A stretch of DNA of 64,000 nucleotides from Saccharina japonica (lineage: Eukaryota > Sar > Phaeophyceae > Laminariales > Laminariaceae): NCBI GenBank assembly GCA_008828725.1, contig MEHQ01000681.1, forward strand, positions 186,001 through 250,000, read 5' to 3'. Of this stretch, positions 37,832-48,834 are shown piece by piece. The notes under the pieces were generated by a model, which searched no databases, was not told where the DNA came from, and worked only from the letters and a program-made list of their open reading frames with translations. Each line of letters starts with the position of its first letter. The stretch's first letter is position 1. A program made the position numbers and the translations under genes.

Positions 37832-39708
37832 GTTGCCGTTGCTGCCGCTGCATTTGCTTTTTTTCTGGGAGCCGATTTTAGACGCAGTGACTTTAACGTA
37901 GCTTGGTGGGTAGATCGTCCGCTTCTGAGCATGTTATGCGTGCGTTCGAGTCTCGGTATGAGCACTCATTTTTCTAGGGTGCATTGGAATGGTACTGCTG
38001 CTGCTGCTACTGCTGCTGCTGTAGATCCTTGATGTTGTTCGTCGGGGGACGAAGTTCAATACTCGTTGCGTGCCCGTTGTGTGGGTTTTTGATTGTATCG
38101 TTTTTTTCCCGAAAACCCCGCGAGGATGAATTTTGAACACCGCATGGAGGAGAACAGGACCGCCCACCCACCCACCCACCCACCCACCCACCCACTCACC
38201 GTACGACTAGGGAGAAACGCCGTACCGTTTTTTTATGGCGTTATTTATTCGCCCGAACTTTATTTTTGCTGTGATACGTATTGTGTTTTGAAGAAGCGAG
38301 CGTGCGAATGCAAGCTCATTCTTGAAGGCGCCGTCCGAGTACGTGATATTTTCTTGTTTTGAAATGGAGTGATGGCAGTTTCTCCGGTTTCTTCCTTAAA
38401 TCATTTACGACTTACAACTGCAATCACGTTTAGAGCTCAAACCTGTTGGAAATTAGAGAAGGTTGAAGGGTTTATATTTATAGGGTGGAAACATTAATCG
38501 TGGCCTGTTTTTTCATGGATTAGTGATGTAAGCGACGTGAGCGCGGCATGTCCATCAAACATCGACCACAAAGCGCGAAAACAAACGCTTCTTGGATCGT
38601 CGTGGGGTCTGCTTTTTCACTCAGTCCAAGCGTATACCTTTTTGGCTCCGTATGGAATAGGTGTACCTTGTTTTGGTTGTTTCCCAATATGTTGAGCAAA
38701 CATAAGGGGATGGAGAGGAGAGATTGGCGCGTTTAGCTGGACAAATTCAGCCTGGGCTCGGCGCACGTGTCTATACCAACTTCGAGCGAGCGGCACAATG
38801 CGTGACTAACAAAAACAACCCAACGCCCAAGGCCGGGCAGCGTGGTCTATCCTAACCCCCCTCCCCTCCCTCACGGTCCATCAATACCCTCGCACGCCGC
38901 TGTACCCAGACCACCGCTCGGGAAAAAAAAATCGCGTGTTCGCAGGATGGAGGGCGTGAGAATCGATGGGACCGCCACGAAGTTAGGCCTCGATAACACC
39001 ACCGTCCAACGGAAACCCAGACGTGGCCGAGGAAGGCCAAAAGCTTCGAACCACAAAGCGACGCCGCTGGAGGCGAACGGAGTCGCCACTTCCTCCGGAG
39101 TCGAGGAAACCGAGAGCATGAGCGATGGAGACCCCCAGGTTGGTGTCGGGCCGACATCGGCGACAAGCGCTACTGTCGATTACGAACAACAGCAGTCGCT
39201 GACACTGGCACCGGGCCTAGGCAGCACGATATCGGCGACACGGCGAGGAAACCCAGGGAGGCCTGCGCATGACGGCAACATGGATTTGGAGATGGAAGTG
39301 GGAAGCTGCACGGAGGGCGCTATGGTTGAGGTTGGTGCGACCGATTTGCCGAGAGAAGGGGGGGGAAACGCGCCAGCCAAAATTCCAAGGATGTGTAAGT
39401 TCTGGCGCACCGCCACAGGATGCCGAGCTGGAGGCGAGTGCAGGTTTAGGCACGACAGCAGTGAAGATGCCGCAGGCGGTGGCTTGCCGGGATCCGGGGT
39501 TGAGGAAGTGAAGGGGCGTGGGGCTGGCACGTCGGGGTCGAGTGCAAGTGGGGGGAGCTGGGCTGGAGAAGGGCATGTTGCGGGAGTTGAGGGTGTTTCT
39601 GGTGTAGATGAGCTCGTGGCTGGAATGCAGAAGCTGTTGGTTCCTAATCATCTGAGCTTTGGGAGTTCGGCTCGGCGTGGCAAGCCGATTGGAAGTGTGC
39701 GGCGATGA
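36210..39708 (+). CDS. ZNF511: ZNF511 homologue with an added CCCH zinc finger
   Basis: Exons 36210-36422, 37510-37757 and 38946-39708 join in phase to 407 codons plus stop. DDFFEAGNVQRALL matches the FFEDGDVQR segment of ZNF511. Three C2H2 fingers follow. The first (CMFQDC...H-x4-H) is split by intron 1; the second is CSICGCSFPTHRLLDLH; the third is CLVEGCPDVFESSKKRH, with the family linker LHDSFFKAMAERRAMYVC. The C-terminus VPNHLSFGSSARRGK matches the human IPSTICFGQGAARG end. Between them lies a Gly/Glu-rich region with an AT-hook-like RKPRRGRGRPK and a CCCH finger, CKFWRTATGCRAGGECRFRH (C-x8-C-x5-C-x3-H, typical of RNA binding), not known to me in ZNF511. The true start may lie upstream: the frame stays open back to an acceptor ending TTTCAG at 36159, and animal proteins have about 45 more residues. 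The protein is probably nuclear. Confidence 0.88.
36483..36556. repeat. Foldback element, family B copy 4
   Basis: TGGACGAAAATGTAAGGAC faces GTCCTTACATTTCCGCCCA. It lies in ZNF511 intron 1 and is followed at 36577-36596 by AACCCTAACCCTAACCTAAC, a telomere-like run. Confidence 0.65.
36833..37078. repeat. Inverted-repeat element, about 245 bp
   Basis: GTAAAGAGCGTTGAGTTGGC at the left is mirrored by CGAACTCAACGCTCTTTAC at the right. Homology extends inward through TTTTTCAGCGCT, so the arms are about 55 bp. It is non-coding and lies in ZNF511 intron 1. Confidence 0.8.
37781..37832. repeat. (GCT)n microsatellite, about 17 units
   Basis: A pure GCT run starts 23 bp after the donor of ZNF511 exon 2. 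A second shorter run is at 37994-38025. The long poly-Ala frame on the minus strand here is produced by the repeat. Confidence 0.95.
37880..37965 (+). repeat. tRNA-like sequence (SINE-head candidate)
   Basis: CGTAGCTTGGTGGGTAGA resembles a pol III box A and TGCGTTCGAGTCTCGG resembles box B, at roughly tRNA spacing. The anticodon and T stems do not pair cleanly, so this looks like a tRNA-derived remnant rather than a tRNA gene. Confidence 0.35.
38162..38197. repeat. (CCCA)n microsatellite
   Basis: About nine CCCA units lie in ZNF511 intron 2. Confidence 0.95.
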
Positions 39709-40417
39709 CACGATGACAAGCGGTTGTTCTTGGCTTGGGGTATCGGGGTCGACTCCGGTGTTGTGATGGTGGTGGGGGGAGGGGGTGGATCTAGATTCTG
39801 TAGAGCGATGGTGTTGTGTTTTGGTTGGAAAATACGGGGTCGTGGTGACTCTGGCAGTGGTTTTGTTGGAGAGGCTGCCACCAGCAGCATAGTAACAATG
39901 ACGATTGATAGAATAAACCCGCTCACCGAGTTTACCGCGTTCGACTGGTGCAACTCACACAAATAAAACGGTCGCAAAATTGACTGGACTGAGCTGGAAC
40001 CCGCTCAAAAACTTGTGAAAGCCCATGGTCACAATTGTAATCAAGCCTACGTAATCGCAACAGGAAACGAGTCTAAGTCGAAGCCGATGTCTCTCCTTTC
40101 ACGTCCTTAGACAACCGCAGATAATCTCCCATTTCCAAAGTAGCGAGGGGTTACTCATTCGGTGGTGTTGCTTTAGATTTTTTTTCCCTGCGATACGAAT
40201 AGTGGCCGGAGCGTTGTTATTATAGTCGATTGCCCTACGTAGAGGGCTGATGTTTCCGTTCGGGGGCAAAAACTCTCAAGACTTGTTTATGGGCACATAG
40301 TTCAAAAGTATTGGCAAGCACATCTTTCAATTTAACTACAGTACGTAGGGCCTTTCCTCAACCTGCTTGTAGTACGAGATCCCTACACACGCTCACAACC
40401 CGCTGGAATGCGGCGCA
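39709..40417. other. Intergenic, convergent 3' flanks of ZNF511 and hairpin gene
   Basis: This 709-bp gap between two stop codons facing each other holds both 3' untranslated regions. I see no exon. Confidence 0.5.
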
Positions 40418-43400
40418 CTACACGGCCGCCTCGCCCTTCTCTTCCCCGCGAAACACTGCTACCGTCCTCTCCACCGCTTCTCCTGAGTGTGTTCCCTGTC
40501 CAAGCGACGGCTCTTGGCCCCCCACCTCCGCGCGTACGCTCGGCTGACCTTCTTTCTGTTGCTGCTTATCCTCAGACCCCTCTATGTTTTCGACTAGGCA
40601 GGACCCCTGGCACGGACCCCTTGTTTTTTCCTGGAGCGAAACGGCCTCATCTGCCGCCTCTTCTCTGAACCCTAAATCTCGGCCGGACAAGAGCATCGGA
40701 TCGTTGAGCGCCCTTTCACCGCTGTTTTGTCCAATTGCTTCTTCGGTGCTACGAGAAAGGACTAGTCCTGCGCCGTCACCTTCTTCCGTCAACGGTTTGG
40801 TTTCGGCCTGCCCAATCAGCGCGGGCGGCATGCTAGATAGATTTCCGTCTTCTCCCTCGCCGACTACGGCACCCGAGTCTTCCAAGAACCCCTCCTGGTC
40901 GACTGCGGCGCCCGAGTTTCCTATGGATGGGTCTGGTGGCAGGTGTTCTTCCGTCGGTGCTGTGCGTACGCTGTTCCCGGGTTGGCCTTGGCCTTGTCTC
41001 CCTTGTCTGGCCATACGGCGTCGCTCTTTTCGCCGCTCTTTCTTTTGGTCCTCCGCCCAGTCGTCACGCCACTTCATGTCCGCGGCGAATATTTGCTCGG
41101 TGGCTTCATAGTTCCGCCGCACCTCCGCGCGATAGTCCTGCATCAAACGAGGTCGCGATCGTGTTGGCAGTTGGGAAGAAATAATAGCCTCGTATCAAAA
41201 ACCTGGAACCACGCGTGGAAAATACACGCGGTTTTTCCACAGATGCCACAAAACGGATGCCATTTTATTTTTTCCCGACGTGGATATTTACCTGAAGCTC
41301 AAGTTCAACAGGCATTCCCCCCGCTCTTGCGCGGCGAATTTTGATACAATCGCTTGTTTCGCTCTCCGACGTTGTGTCGTGCGTATTCCAGTCCGATCTA
41401 CATCGGATATCCTCACAATGCAGCAGAGCTATCTCTTATATCATTTTATACGTACATCGTATAAGCAAAAACATACTGGGCATCCCTCAGGATTAATCCG
41501 GCGGACCGTGAAATCGCGGTGAATCAACCATAACGGACTTACCAACTAGAAATAATCAATAGCAAAATCATCACAATACAGACAAAATCACGGCGAATCC
41601 AATGACGACTTTTTTTGTTTTTTACGAAGTAGGAACCGCGGTATGGACAAGGGATTTTTACCGCAGGATTTCGAACCTGTTACCGTTGATCAACCGCGAT
41701 TCCACCGCCCGAGGAATTAATCCCGAGGAATTCCCTGAAAAAATCCCACTTGCCGTTCTTGAAGGCTCCTCCTTACACCCCCCCTTCCCCCCTTGGTGGC
41801 AAACCCCCCTCGTTTCCCCTTCTCCCTGTCAACGTCCCATCCTCACGTTTATCGATGAAGCGGACCCGAATCGTTGGCAGCTAAAAATTACGCTATCAAT
41901 AGCATACCTCTAACCTTTCCCAGCTCTTCAAATATTGCGGCTACACGTACGCACGTTCATGTCGTGTCCTCGCGCCAGCATGTCGCCTTCCTTTGCGCAC
42001 TCACTTTAAGTTTATCCTTGGCCTTCTTCCGCGTCTCGCTCTCGATAACGTCGTCATCCAACATCGGCAACACCAACATGCCTCGCAATATGCCGACAAA
42101 CCAGCACACCGCCGCGAGCAGACACAGGGCCAAGAACGACCCCACGGCGACCCAGGCCCCCAAGGGAAACAAGCAAAGAACGGCGATTGGCCCGACGATG
42201 ACAACGAGGATGGCCCCTATCGCCCACCAAAAATGCCTCTTGTTGTCTGCGGCTACCCGGTGCGCGGGTAATGCTAGCAGCTGGCATTGTAACTTCTCCA
42301 TTTCTTCCTGCACCCGTCAAGAGGGAGGGCCCCGTTAATAAGGAGAGCCCGGTCAAAAGGAAAAGGTCCGCCGCGGTAAAACGAGTTAGGTGGTGTCAAA
42401 TATATTTATCAAGCAAGCTGTGAGGAGAGTGCGCCCGACGTCGTATGCAGGTTGCATGGCAAACATGCTATTTACGGGGCGTAGCGTGGCATGGTGTGGC
42501 GATGATTTTGATAATTTCTCAAGTTGTGCCGGGACATCACTCACCGCGCGGGGACATCGAGGTCAAAACAATCTGCTACGCTTGTGCGGTGTTTTGGGTG
42601 CACGTAGCAATATACAGTAGATATGTACAGGATTGGGTGCTCTTGCATCGCTCCAAAACGTGCGGTGACACCCTCTGCGACGTAGCGATTGGCCTATATA
42701 TATAAGCCGTCGGTGGGAAAACGTGCCACTGTACGCAAATGTGCCGCGCATACGTATTGTGCAAACAGGTTTTCCACAGTTCTTGCGGCAAGCACCACCC
42801 AAAGAGGAACCCAACTTGAACCTGCTGGCTACTGACGCCGAAATGGAGTCACACTGAAATGGCAGTCACACTGCTCGCTAAATCTCTTCGTCGAGACCTA
42901 ACCAAGGGCCGAGCCATCCTACCGCAGAGGGGGTACTTTTTGGGCCATACCTCTACAGTGCGGTAGAACAATGCTACGGTAGAGGGGATACGTTTGGCGC
43001 ATGCCTCTACAGTGCGGTAGAGCCATGCTACGCGGTAGAGGGGCACCTTTGGGACATGCCTCTACAGTGCGGTAGAGCCTTGCTAAAGTGCGGCAGAGCC
43101 ATTGTACGGTGGGGTAGAGCTTGCTACGGCAGAGGGGGCGCGTTAGGGCCATGCCTGTACAATGCGGTAGAGCCATGATACAGTAGAGGGGCTTTTGGGG
43201 GGGGTAATATGTTCTACATAAGGGAGCTCCCTCGGCAATCGAGGTACCCAATACGGAGTATATTTGCAGTTGCCTCTTTGTTTGTTTACAAGTTTTGTCG
43301 TTGTTTGCGGGGGTGCGCGAAACAAATTATCGAATAATGCAGTTTTTGGCTTTCTCGTAAATCATGTCGGTTTTTGGATAAGGGACGTACAGAATTCCTC

Positions 43401-45651
43401 ATCTTAGGAGCCTGAGAAGATTTATGGAGCCCCGCTACCGTGTATAGCATAACTCAGCCCGGGCATGGGTATAAGTCGTAATCCTTAATCCAACCCGCCC
43501 AAATCCGCTGAACGCTTTTTTTCTCCTGGTTTCTTGTTATATACCTGCATAACCTCCTCTTCCGCGACACGGCGGGCCTTCGACTTGAGAAACTTCTGAA
43601 ACTTGGCCAACTCTCTGTCGAGGCTAGCGTGCGAGGTGTCCCAAGCTTTCGCGTTCACTCCTGCGTGGGAGGCTTTGAGCTGACGCAGTCGTTCTCTTTC
43701 CCCGCGCACCTACAGTAATAATGCAGCAAACGCGTACGAGATAAGGATAAGGAACCCATGCCAATAACCCTTTTGCTCTTGATAGTGCACTGTACATAAC
43801 CCTAAATCTGACTCTAATTCCGAGTGTTGTCGTCTCCGCATCGGGAGCGCAGCCCAAAAGGGATTGGAGTTGTCCTCGTCGTACGAAGGAAACCATGCCG
43901 CAAATCGTAGTCGTAGCGTTGTTCTGTTAATGCTATAAACCCGTAAACACGGCGCTTACTTTAAGGCGGAAGACCGACCCCTTTCTCCCTCTATAATAGT
44001 AAACAAGAAATTACAACCACCTACGCAGAGGAGACACAGCAGGTTGAAGTACGTATGCAAACAGGCGGTTAAACCGTCGCCACCTGATTGTGAAGTAGTA
44101 TACGCGTATTCATGCATTGCATATTTATTGCGGTCGGCGAATGCAGCATAATTTGTGGTGACGCTACGAGACACCTACCAGGTACATTGCGTACCTGTAC
44201 GTAGTGAGAAAACGGGAATGCTGGCTCAGGCTGTATTGGTCGATTTCTTATTTGGCAAAGGGTGTGATCTACGTACGTATGATATACTACAGCAAACTTC
44301 AGCTCAGCGGGTCCCGAATTTGTTATTCGCCTGTATATATCCCAGTCTGATTTTCTAAGTGCTTGTTTTCTACGTACAGCAATTACACTGGTATCTGCAG
44401 CACGAGCCTCCCCGCCGAGTGCGGCAGTGGTAAGTAAAGTCGATAATTATATAGTGTTTCGTGTGCCCTTACGTACTACAGCAGTAATTCATGTACCTCT
44501 TCCTCGTAGCGTTTGTCGGTCTCGACTGTGGCCGTACGGAGCAGCTTCGTGTAGGCGCCGACCACAGTTTTGTTCGTCAGCCCGGGCACCTTCATCTCGC
44601 AAAAGCGAACAAGGAGCCGCAGCTGACCAGTGTTTAGTTCTGATATCCTGGTCCCGGCACGACAACAAGACGAGGTAACAAAACACATTGGTCTACTACG
44701 GAAAGCGGCCTGTTGTACGAGTACAGTAAAGTCACACGTCACATCCCTCATCCCAATATAGGCGTGTGCGGAGAGAGTAGTGGGTACCAGGTAATTGGGT
44801 GGAGACAATTGCGACCACCAGGTGTCGTCGTATTGTACTTAGGTTCAGTAGCATTTCGCGCAGGTTGTATGGTCATAAGGTGCAGCACATACAAGTCGAA
44901 TCGGCAACACTGGCTGACGGGTGCTCGAACAAGAGCCTCCTCTCAGACTGGAGCTTCAAGTATCCCGTCGCGGTGTTGCGAGTTCGCAATCGCTTGGTTC
45001 CATCCGCGAACCTTCTGCACGTACAGTGCGGTCTTGTGCATGATACCTGGTAGAGGTTTATTTATGAATGAAAGAACGTCTTCCTTTATTTGCAGACATC
45101 GCCCACTTCATGTTACTACCAAAGGACAACCCGACTTCCCACCGCAACGTCATGGGTCGGGGAACCCAGACAACTTTATAATACGAGTTCAAACACTCAA
45201 ACACGCTTGCTTGTTGTTAGATCGGTTCCTTGCATGATTTTGGCTGCTTTTCGTGAGGATATCAGCACTTGTACTCACACAAGCCAGTCGCGAAAACCTT
45301 AGACAGGCAGCAACAGGTCTCGACCTATAGTAGCACCAACAGCGACCCAGACAACCCAGACAACAATTAAAGTCGTCAAAATGTGGTCTAGACATCTACT
45401 GTAGACTACAGTGGTCTAGACATCTAGACTACAGTACGCTAATAGTCTATCCATGGTGTTCCTGGATTGCAACCATACACGACTATCGTACCCGTACTAC
45501 GACAAGAAACAAGAAACAAGGATTAGTGACCGTGGTTCCACTGCGTATTACTCTTCCACTCCACGCACCTCTGATCCATGTTTTCAATCATCCCCGTCGC
45601 GTACATGTCTTCCGTCAGAAGACCTTGGATGAAGGCGGCTATTGAAGGCAT
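40418..45651 (-). CDS. Unrecognised coiled-coil protein with hydrophobic hairpin
   Basis: Five minus-strand exons sum to 473 codons plus stop with matching phases: 45651-45569, 44647-44497, 43709-43545, 42307-42005 and 41137-40418. The N-terminus MPSIAAFIQGLLTEDMYATG leads into charged helices (RLRQLKASHAGVNAKAWDTS, DRELAKFQKFLKSKARRVAE) with likely coiled coil. Around residues 160-215 two long hydrophobic stretches follow, HFWWAIGAILVVIVGPIAVL and AWVAVGSFLALCLLAAVCWF. They are separated by a few residues, as in a membrane hairpin. Next come basic helices (DQKKERRKERRRMARQGRQG) and an acidic Gln/Glu/Gly-rich disordered tail. There is no signal peptide. The layout would suit a tail-exposed ER or organelle-shaping protein, but that is speculation. 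I know no family match. The start ATG is the first in the last confident exon and could be preceded by others. Confidence 0.62.
41640..41700 (-). repeat. tRNA box-B-like sequence
   Basis: The minus strand carries ACAGGTTCGAAATCCTG, a good pol III box B with a partly paired T arm. No acceptor stem or box A can be built around it. It lies in intron 4 of the hairpin gene. This is weak evidence of a tRNA-derived remnant. Confidence 0.2.
42905..43200. repeat. Minisatellite, same family as 30435-31022
   Basis: About five units contain GGGCCATACCTCTACAGTGC and GGTAGAGCCATGCTACG. Unit sequence and orientation match the WDR17 intron array 12 kb away. This array lies in intron 3 of the hairpin gene. 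Confidence 0.88.
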
Positions 45652-46658
45652 CGTATTCGTCGGTTGTTGTGCCGTGCACTTCCTTCCTGTTCTGGTTCGT
45701 CGTGCTCCGCAAAGACGCACAGCTGCTCCTGGCTGCTCCTGGCTGCAGCGCAACAAAAAATATTGTTATTGGTTTGATCCCGAGTTTTAACTTTTCGATC
45801 CGAGTCGCTCGCCGTGAATGTCGGGTGTCGGGCGCAGACGTGCAGCAGCAGTCGTGCAGATGAGAGGTAGTCGGCGCATTCCGAGATGGGCAACCAGCTC
45901 CTACCCTTTGCAACCAATGATAGCCCTCAGATTCGTCGTAGACCGGTACGGCCGTAGCGTGTCGGTGGTCGGCGGCGTCGCCGCTGGTTTGGTAATGTCA
46001 CAAGTTGGGGAACGACCTCAACCTAACCTGTCGCTACGATACCACAAAACATCCAATCAATGTGTTACATGCCGGTGTATACAGTATGCACATTACTCTT
46101 GCCAAAGTGTATTTGCTTGCCCGTACGCGTACGAGATTACACATTGACACGTACCAGTCCTGCCGCAGACACGTGTCGTACAGCAGCGTAACGGTTGTAC
46201 CGAACGACAAGATATGGCGAGGGGGATTTGGTGACGTTACGACGTTACGACGACCAACATTTGTTTTTTTTACGTTTTACAGTTACATTTAGATAGTTAC
46301 GCCGCCTATATGTGGGTGGTATTGTTCCATGTTCCATGTTCCCAGTGCTGCTCAATTGCTGCTGTCGAATCTCTTGAGCATTTTGCTTGCGCAGTGCGCC
46401 TGCAACCCAGCTGCGAGAGCACCAGCAACGGCCGTCGGCTGGTATACAAGCCGCTGTAGGTCACTACCTAGGTGGCCGACATCTGGCACCTATTAGAAAT
46501 GGGCGCTTGATGCCCACAGGGTCGACTCGGCTCGTCGAAAGTGAGCGATAAGTTCATCGGAAGCTGAGAGCTGAGGCTCGGGGATAGTAAATTAATACAA
46601 AGCACAACAAAAAGCGGACGATTCTTCTGTTTGCGTGCATTGTTTGGGACTACAGTAG
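45652..46658. other. Upstream region of hairpin gene, no firm exon
   Basis: It probably contains the promoter of the minus-strand hairpin gene. A short plus-strand start, MGNQLLPFATNDSPQIRRRP, at 45885-45944 before a GTACGG donor could be a first exon leading to the candidate at 46659. It has no support beyond context. Confidence 0.25.
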
Positions 46659-46804
46659 AAGCCGGAGGGGCGGAGGCGTGGATCAGGCAGCAGGCAGCCG
46701 CGGCGGCGTCGCTCATGCCCGAACAGCAGCAGCAGCAGGAGGTGACGTCCTTCAAGGCAAGGACGCACCACGGCAGCGGGCAGAAAGAGACCTACAACCT
46801 GAAG
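46659..46804 (+). CDS. Candidate internal exon, unrecognised
   Basis: Between an acceptor ending ACAGTAG and a possible GC donor (AAG|GCAAGC) the frame reads AGGAEAWIRQQAAAAASLMP, then EVTSFKARTHHGSGQKETYN. Composition is protein-like, with Ala and Gln runs from CAG-type repeats. Another frame is also open, and no partner exon is certain, so this is only a candidate. Confidence 0.25.
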
Positions 46805-47439
46805 GCAAGCCAACAGACAACAAGTGGAAGTAGTACGAGAAGAGGGTTTTCACGTTTTCGCTGCTGCGATATTTTTCACCGTTTTTCTGTTCCCACAGTG
46901 GCCGTAAATATAGTAACCGTTTTACTATTGTATCAAGTATCAAACGGGTATTATATCTCCGTCCACAGCATGCTTTTGTAGGGTGAAGTATTTGCGATTT
47001 TTTCTGATCTGGGAGCCGTTTCGATGCTGCGCCAACATGACATCAAGCTTTACAGCACAAGAGCTCCTCCAAAGTCCCCCCCCCCCGAACAACATCAGCG
47101 CCGACCACTGGTTTGCCCAGCGCAGATTCTAGAACAAGCGAACAATCTATTGCCTCTATGGCCCCCCTCTCCGTTGCGCCTCCCTGTCTCTCTAGCTGTC
47201 CCCACCACCCACGCGAATCGTGAGATGATGACGCGAGGGCGACCTAGTTTCTGTTTTCTGCAAGCCGTTGCGCTGGTGGTGCGAATCGATCAGCGAACCA
47301 TTTTTCTGTCTGTTCCTGCCCTGCCTCCTCTCATCAGATGTTATCCCGTCATGAAGTCAAAAGTTACGTACAAAATAAAAGTGAACCCCCCCCCTCCCCC
47401 GCGTCGCTTCTTCGCAAATGCCACCGTGGCCCTGCTGCG

Positions 47440-47470
<31 letters not shown>

Positions 47471-47866
47471 TGATAGCCTTTGTTGGGTACTTCCCGTGCC
47501 ATTGGGGGGGGTTGTCGAGTTTAAAGAACCCTCTGGAGAGAGGTTCTCACGCTCAAAGAAAATTACACGATTCTTATCATTGGGTACTCTACGCACAAAT
47601 GCTGAATCTTTAGTCTATGATACGTGGAAACCAAGTACTGCTGTACTCGTATGATTTCATCATATCCTAGTAGTCTACAGTCCACAGCAGTACTGCCGGT
47701 ATCGTACGTAGTGGTACATACTACTGCTGTTTGTTCTGTTTGTAGTTGCGACGAACTTACGAACGTACTGCTCCTTGTATCGTACGATATGTACTCGCTG
47801 GTGACGAGAGTAGAATGACACGGGTGTGATTTATTCCTGGTATATACTCGTATTCGTATAGAGTAG

Positions 47867-48063
47867 CAGTACAGGACACCTATTAAATAGTAAGGAACAG
47901 GCTACGAAATAAGAAATCCAGGCTGAGATTTTGGAGGAAATTAGGAAATTCAAAATTCAGGATTCGTTATATTGAAATTAGTGTAGAAACCATCCGCTCT
48001 CAAATAAGAAATTCAGCCTGGACCAGGAAATATTTCCTGTTTCTTGTTAGGTGCCCTGTACTG
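47867..48063. repeat. Inverted-repeat element, family D copy 2
   Basis: The ends CAGTACAGGACACCTATTAA and TTAGGTGCCCTGTACTG are inverted. The body aligns with the reverse complement of 15607-15790. Confidence 0.75.
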
Positions 48064-48409
48064 CTGTATGTGTCAATGACGACAGCAAACAGTACGTACT
48101 ACAGTACGTCGTACGCGTAATGATTTCAAGCGCCATGTTCGCATACTAATAACAGCAGTAGATATTCATACGAACTTAATTTTAGTTGTTTTTGAACACT
48201 ACGTACCAGGTATACACTTTTGCTGTTGTGCGGTCTCCAGCTCGATCGGTGGTCGTTGAGTGACCCGTGTATTATGATGCAGCTGCATACCCTGGTACTG
48301 CTTTTGCTGCTGTGCTGTGCTGGCGTGCTGACACGCTGACGGACACGCTACGTATGTACGTATGTACCTGGTGCATACCTGGAACGGTACATGCCAGCAC
48401 CGAAATCAT

Positions 48410-48640
48410 GCTGGTAAACGCCCCCTCGTCGCCTCTTGGTAAACGCCCCCCTCATCTCCCCTTGGGTGAACGCCCCGGGGCACTATTATTTTCAGCAAAA
48501 ACAGGCAAAAAACGGAGAACACCCCCTCCTTCAAAGTAACAGGGCTAAACACGCCCCGGGGTAGACGGTAAACACCCCCCCCCCCCCCCCTTTTTTTTTT
48601 TTTTTTGAATTTTGGGGTAAACGGTAAACGCCTGCTGGGG
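48410..48640. repeat. Scattered GTAAACGCCCC motif cluster
   Basis: GGTAAACGCCCCC or close variants occur about six times (near 48414, 48437, 48468, 48547, 48566 and 48617). The cluster includes an uninterrupted C16 run followed by T16 at 48575-48606. Confidence 0.6.
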
Positions 48641-48834
48641 GCGTCGAGCTGGCAAGTAATTTGTGGGAAATGGAGAGAGCTGTTTCCGAAGTAGGCAAGG
48701 GGGTGCTTCACGTGGAATAATGTGTAGGTACATGATCGCGCTACTCGTACGTACGTACAGTGAACACAGGTCCTTCGCACGAACAGACCTGAAGAAAAGC
48801 ATCGAATACTGCTGTAGACCACCGATGCCCACTT

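Larger units (their letters stand above)
46805..48834. other. Gene-free stretch with simple repeats and an element
   Basis: No exon is supported. It contains a CTG run (47436-47473), the family D element at 47867-48063, the C-rich block at 48410-48640 and a C16T16 tract (48575-48606). Confidence 0.45.

Noticed and set aside
37378-37965. 195-codon minus-strand frame with a poly-Ala run
   Set aside because: It runs antisense across a verified ZNF511 exon and the (GCT)n microsatellite; the poly-Ala is the repeat translated.
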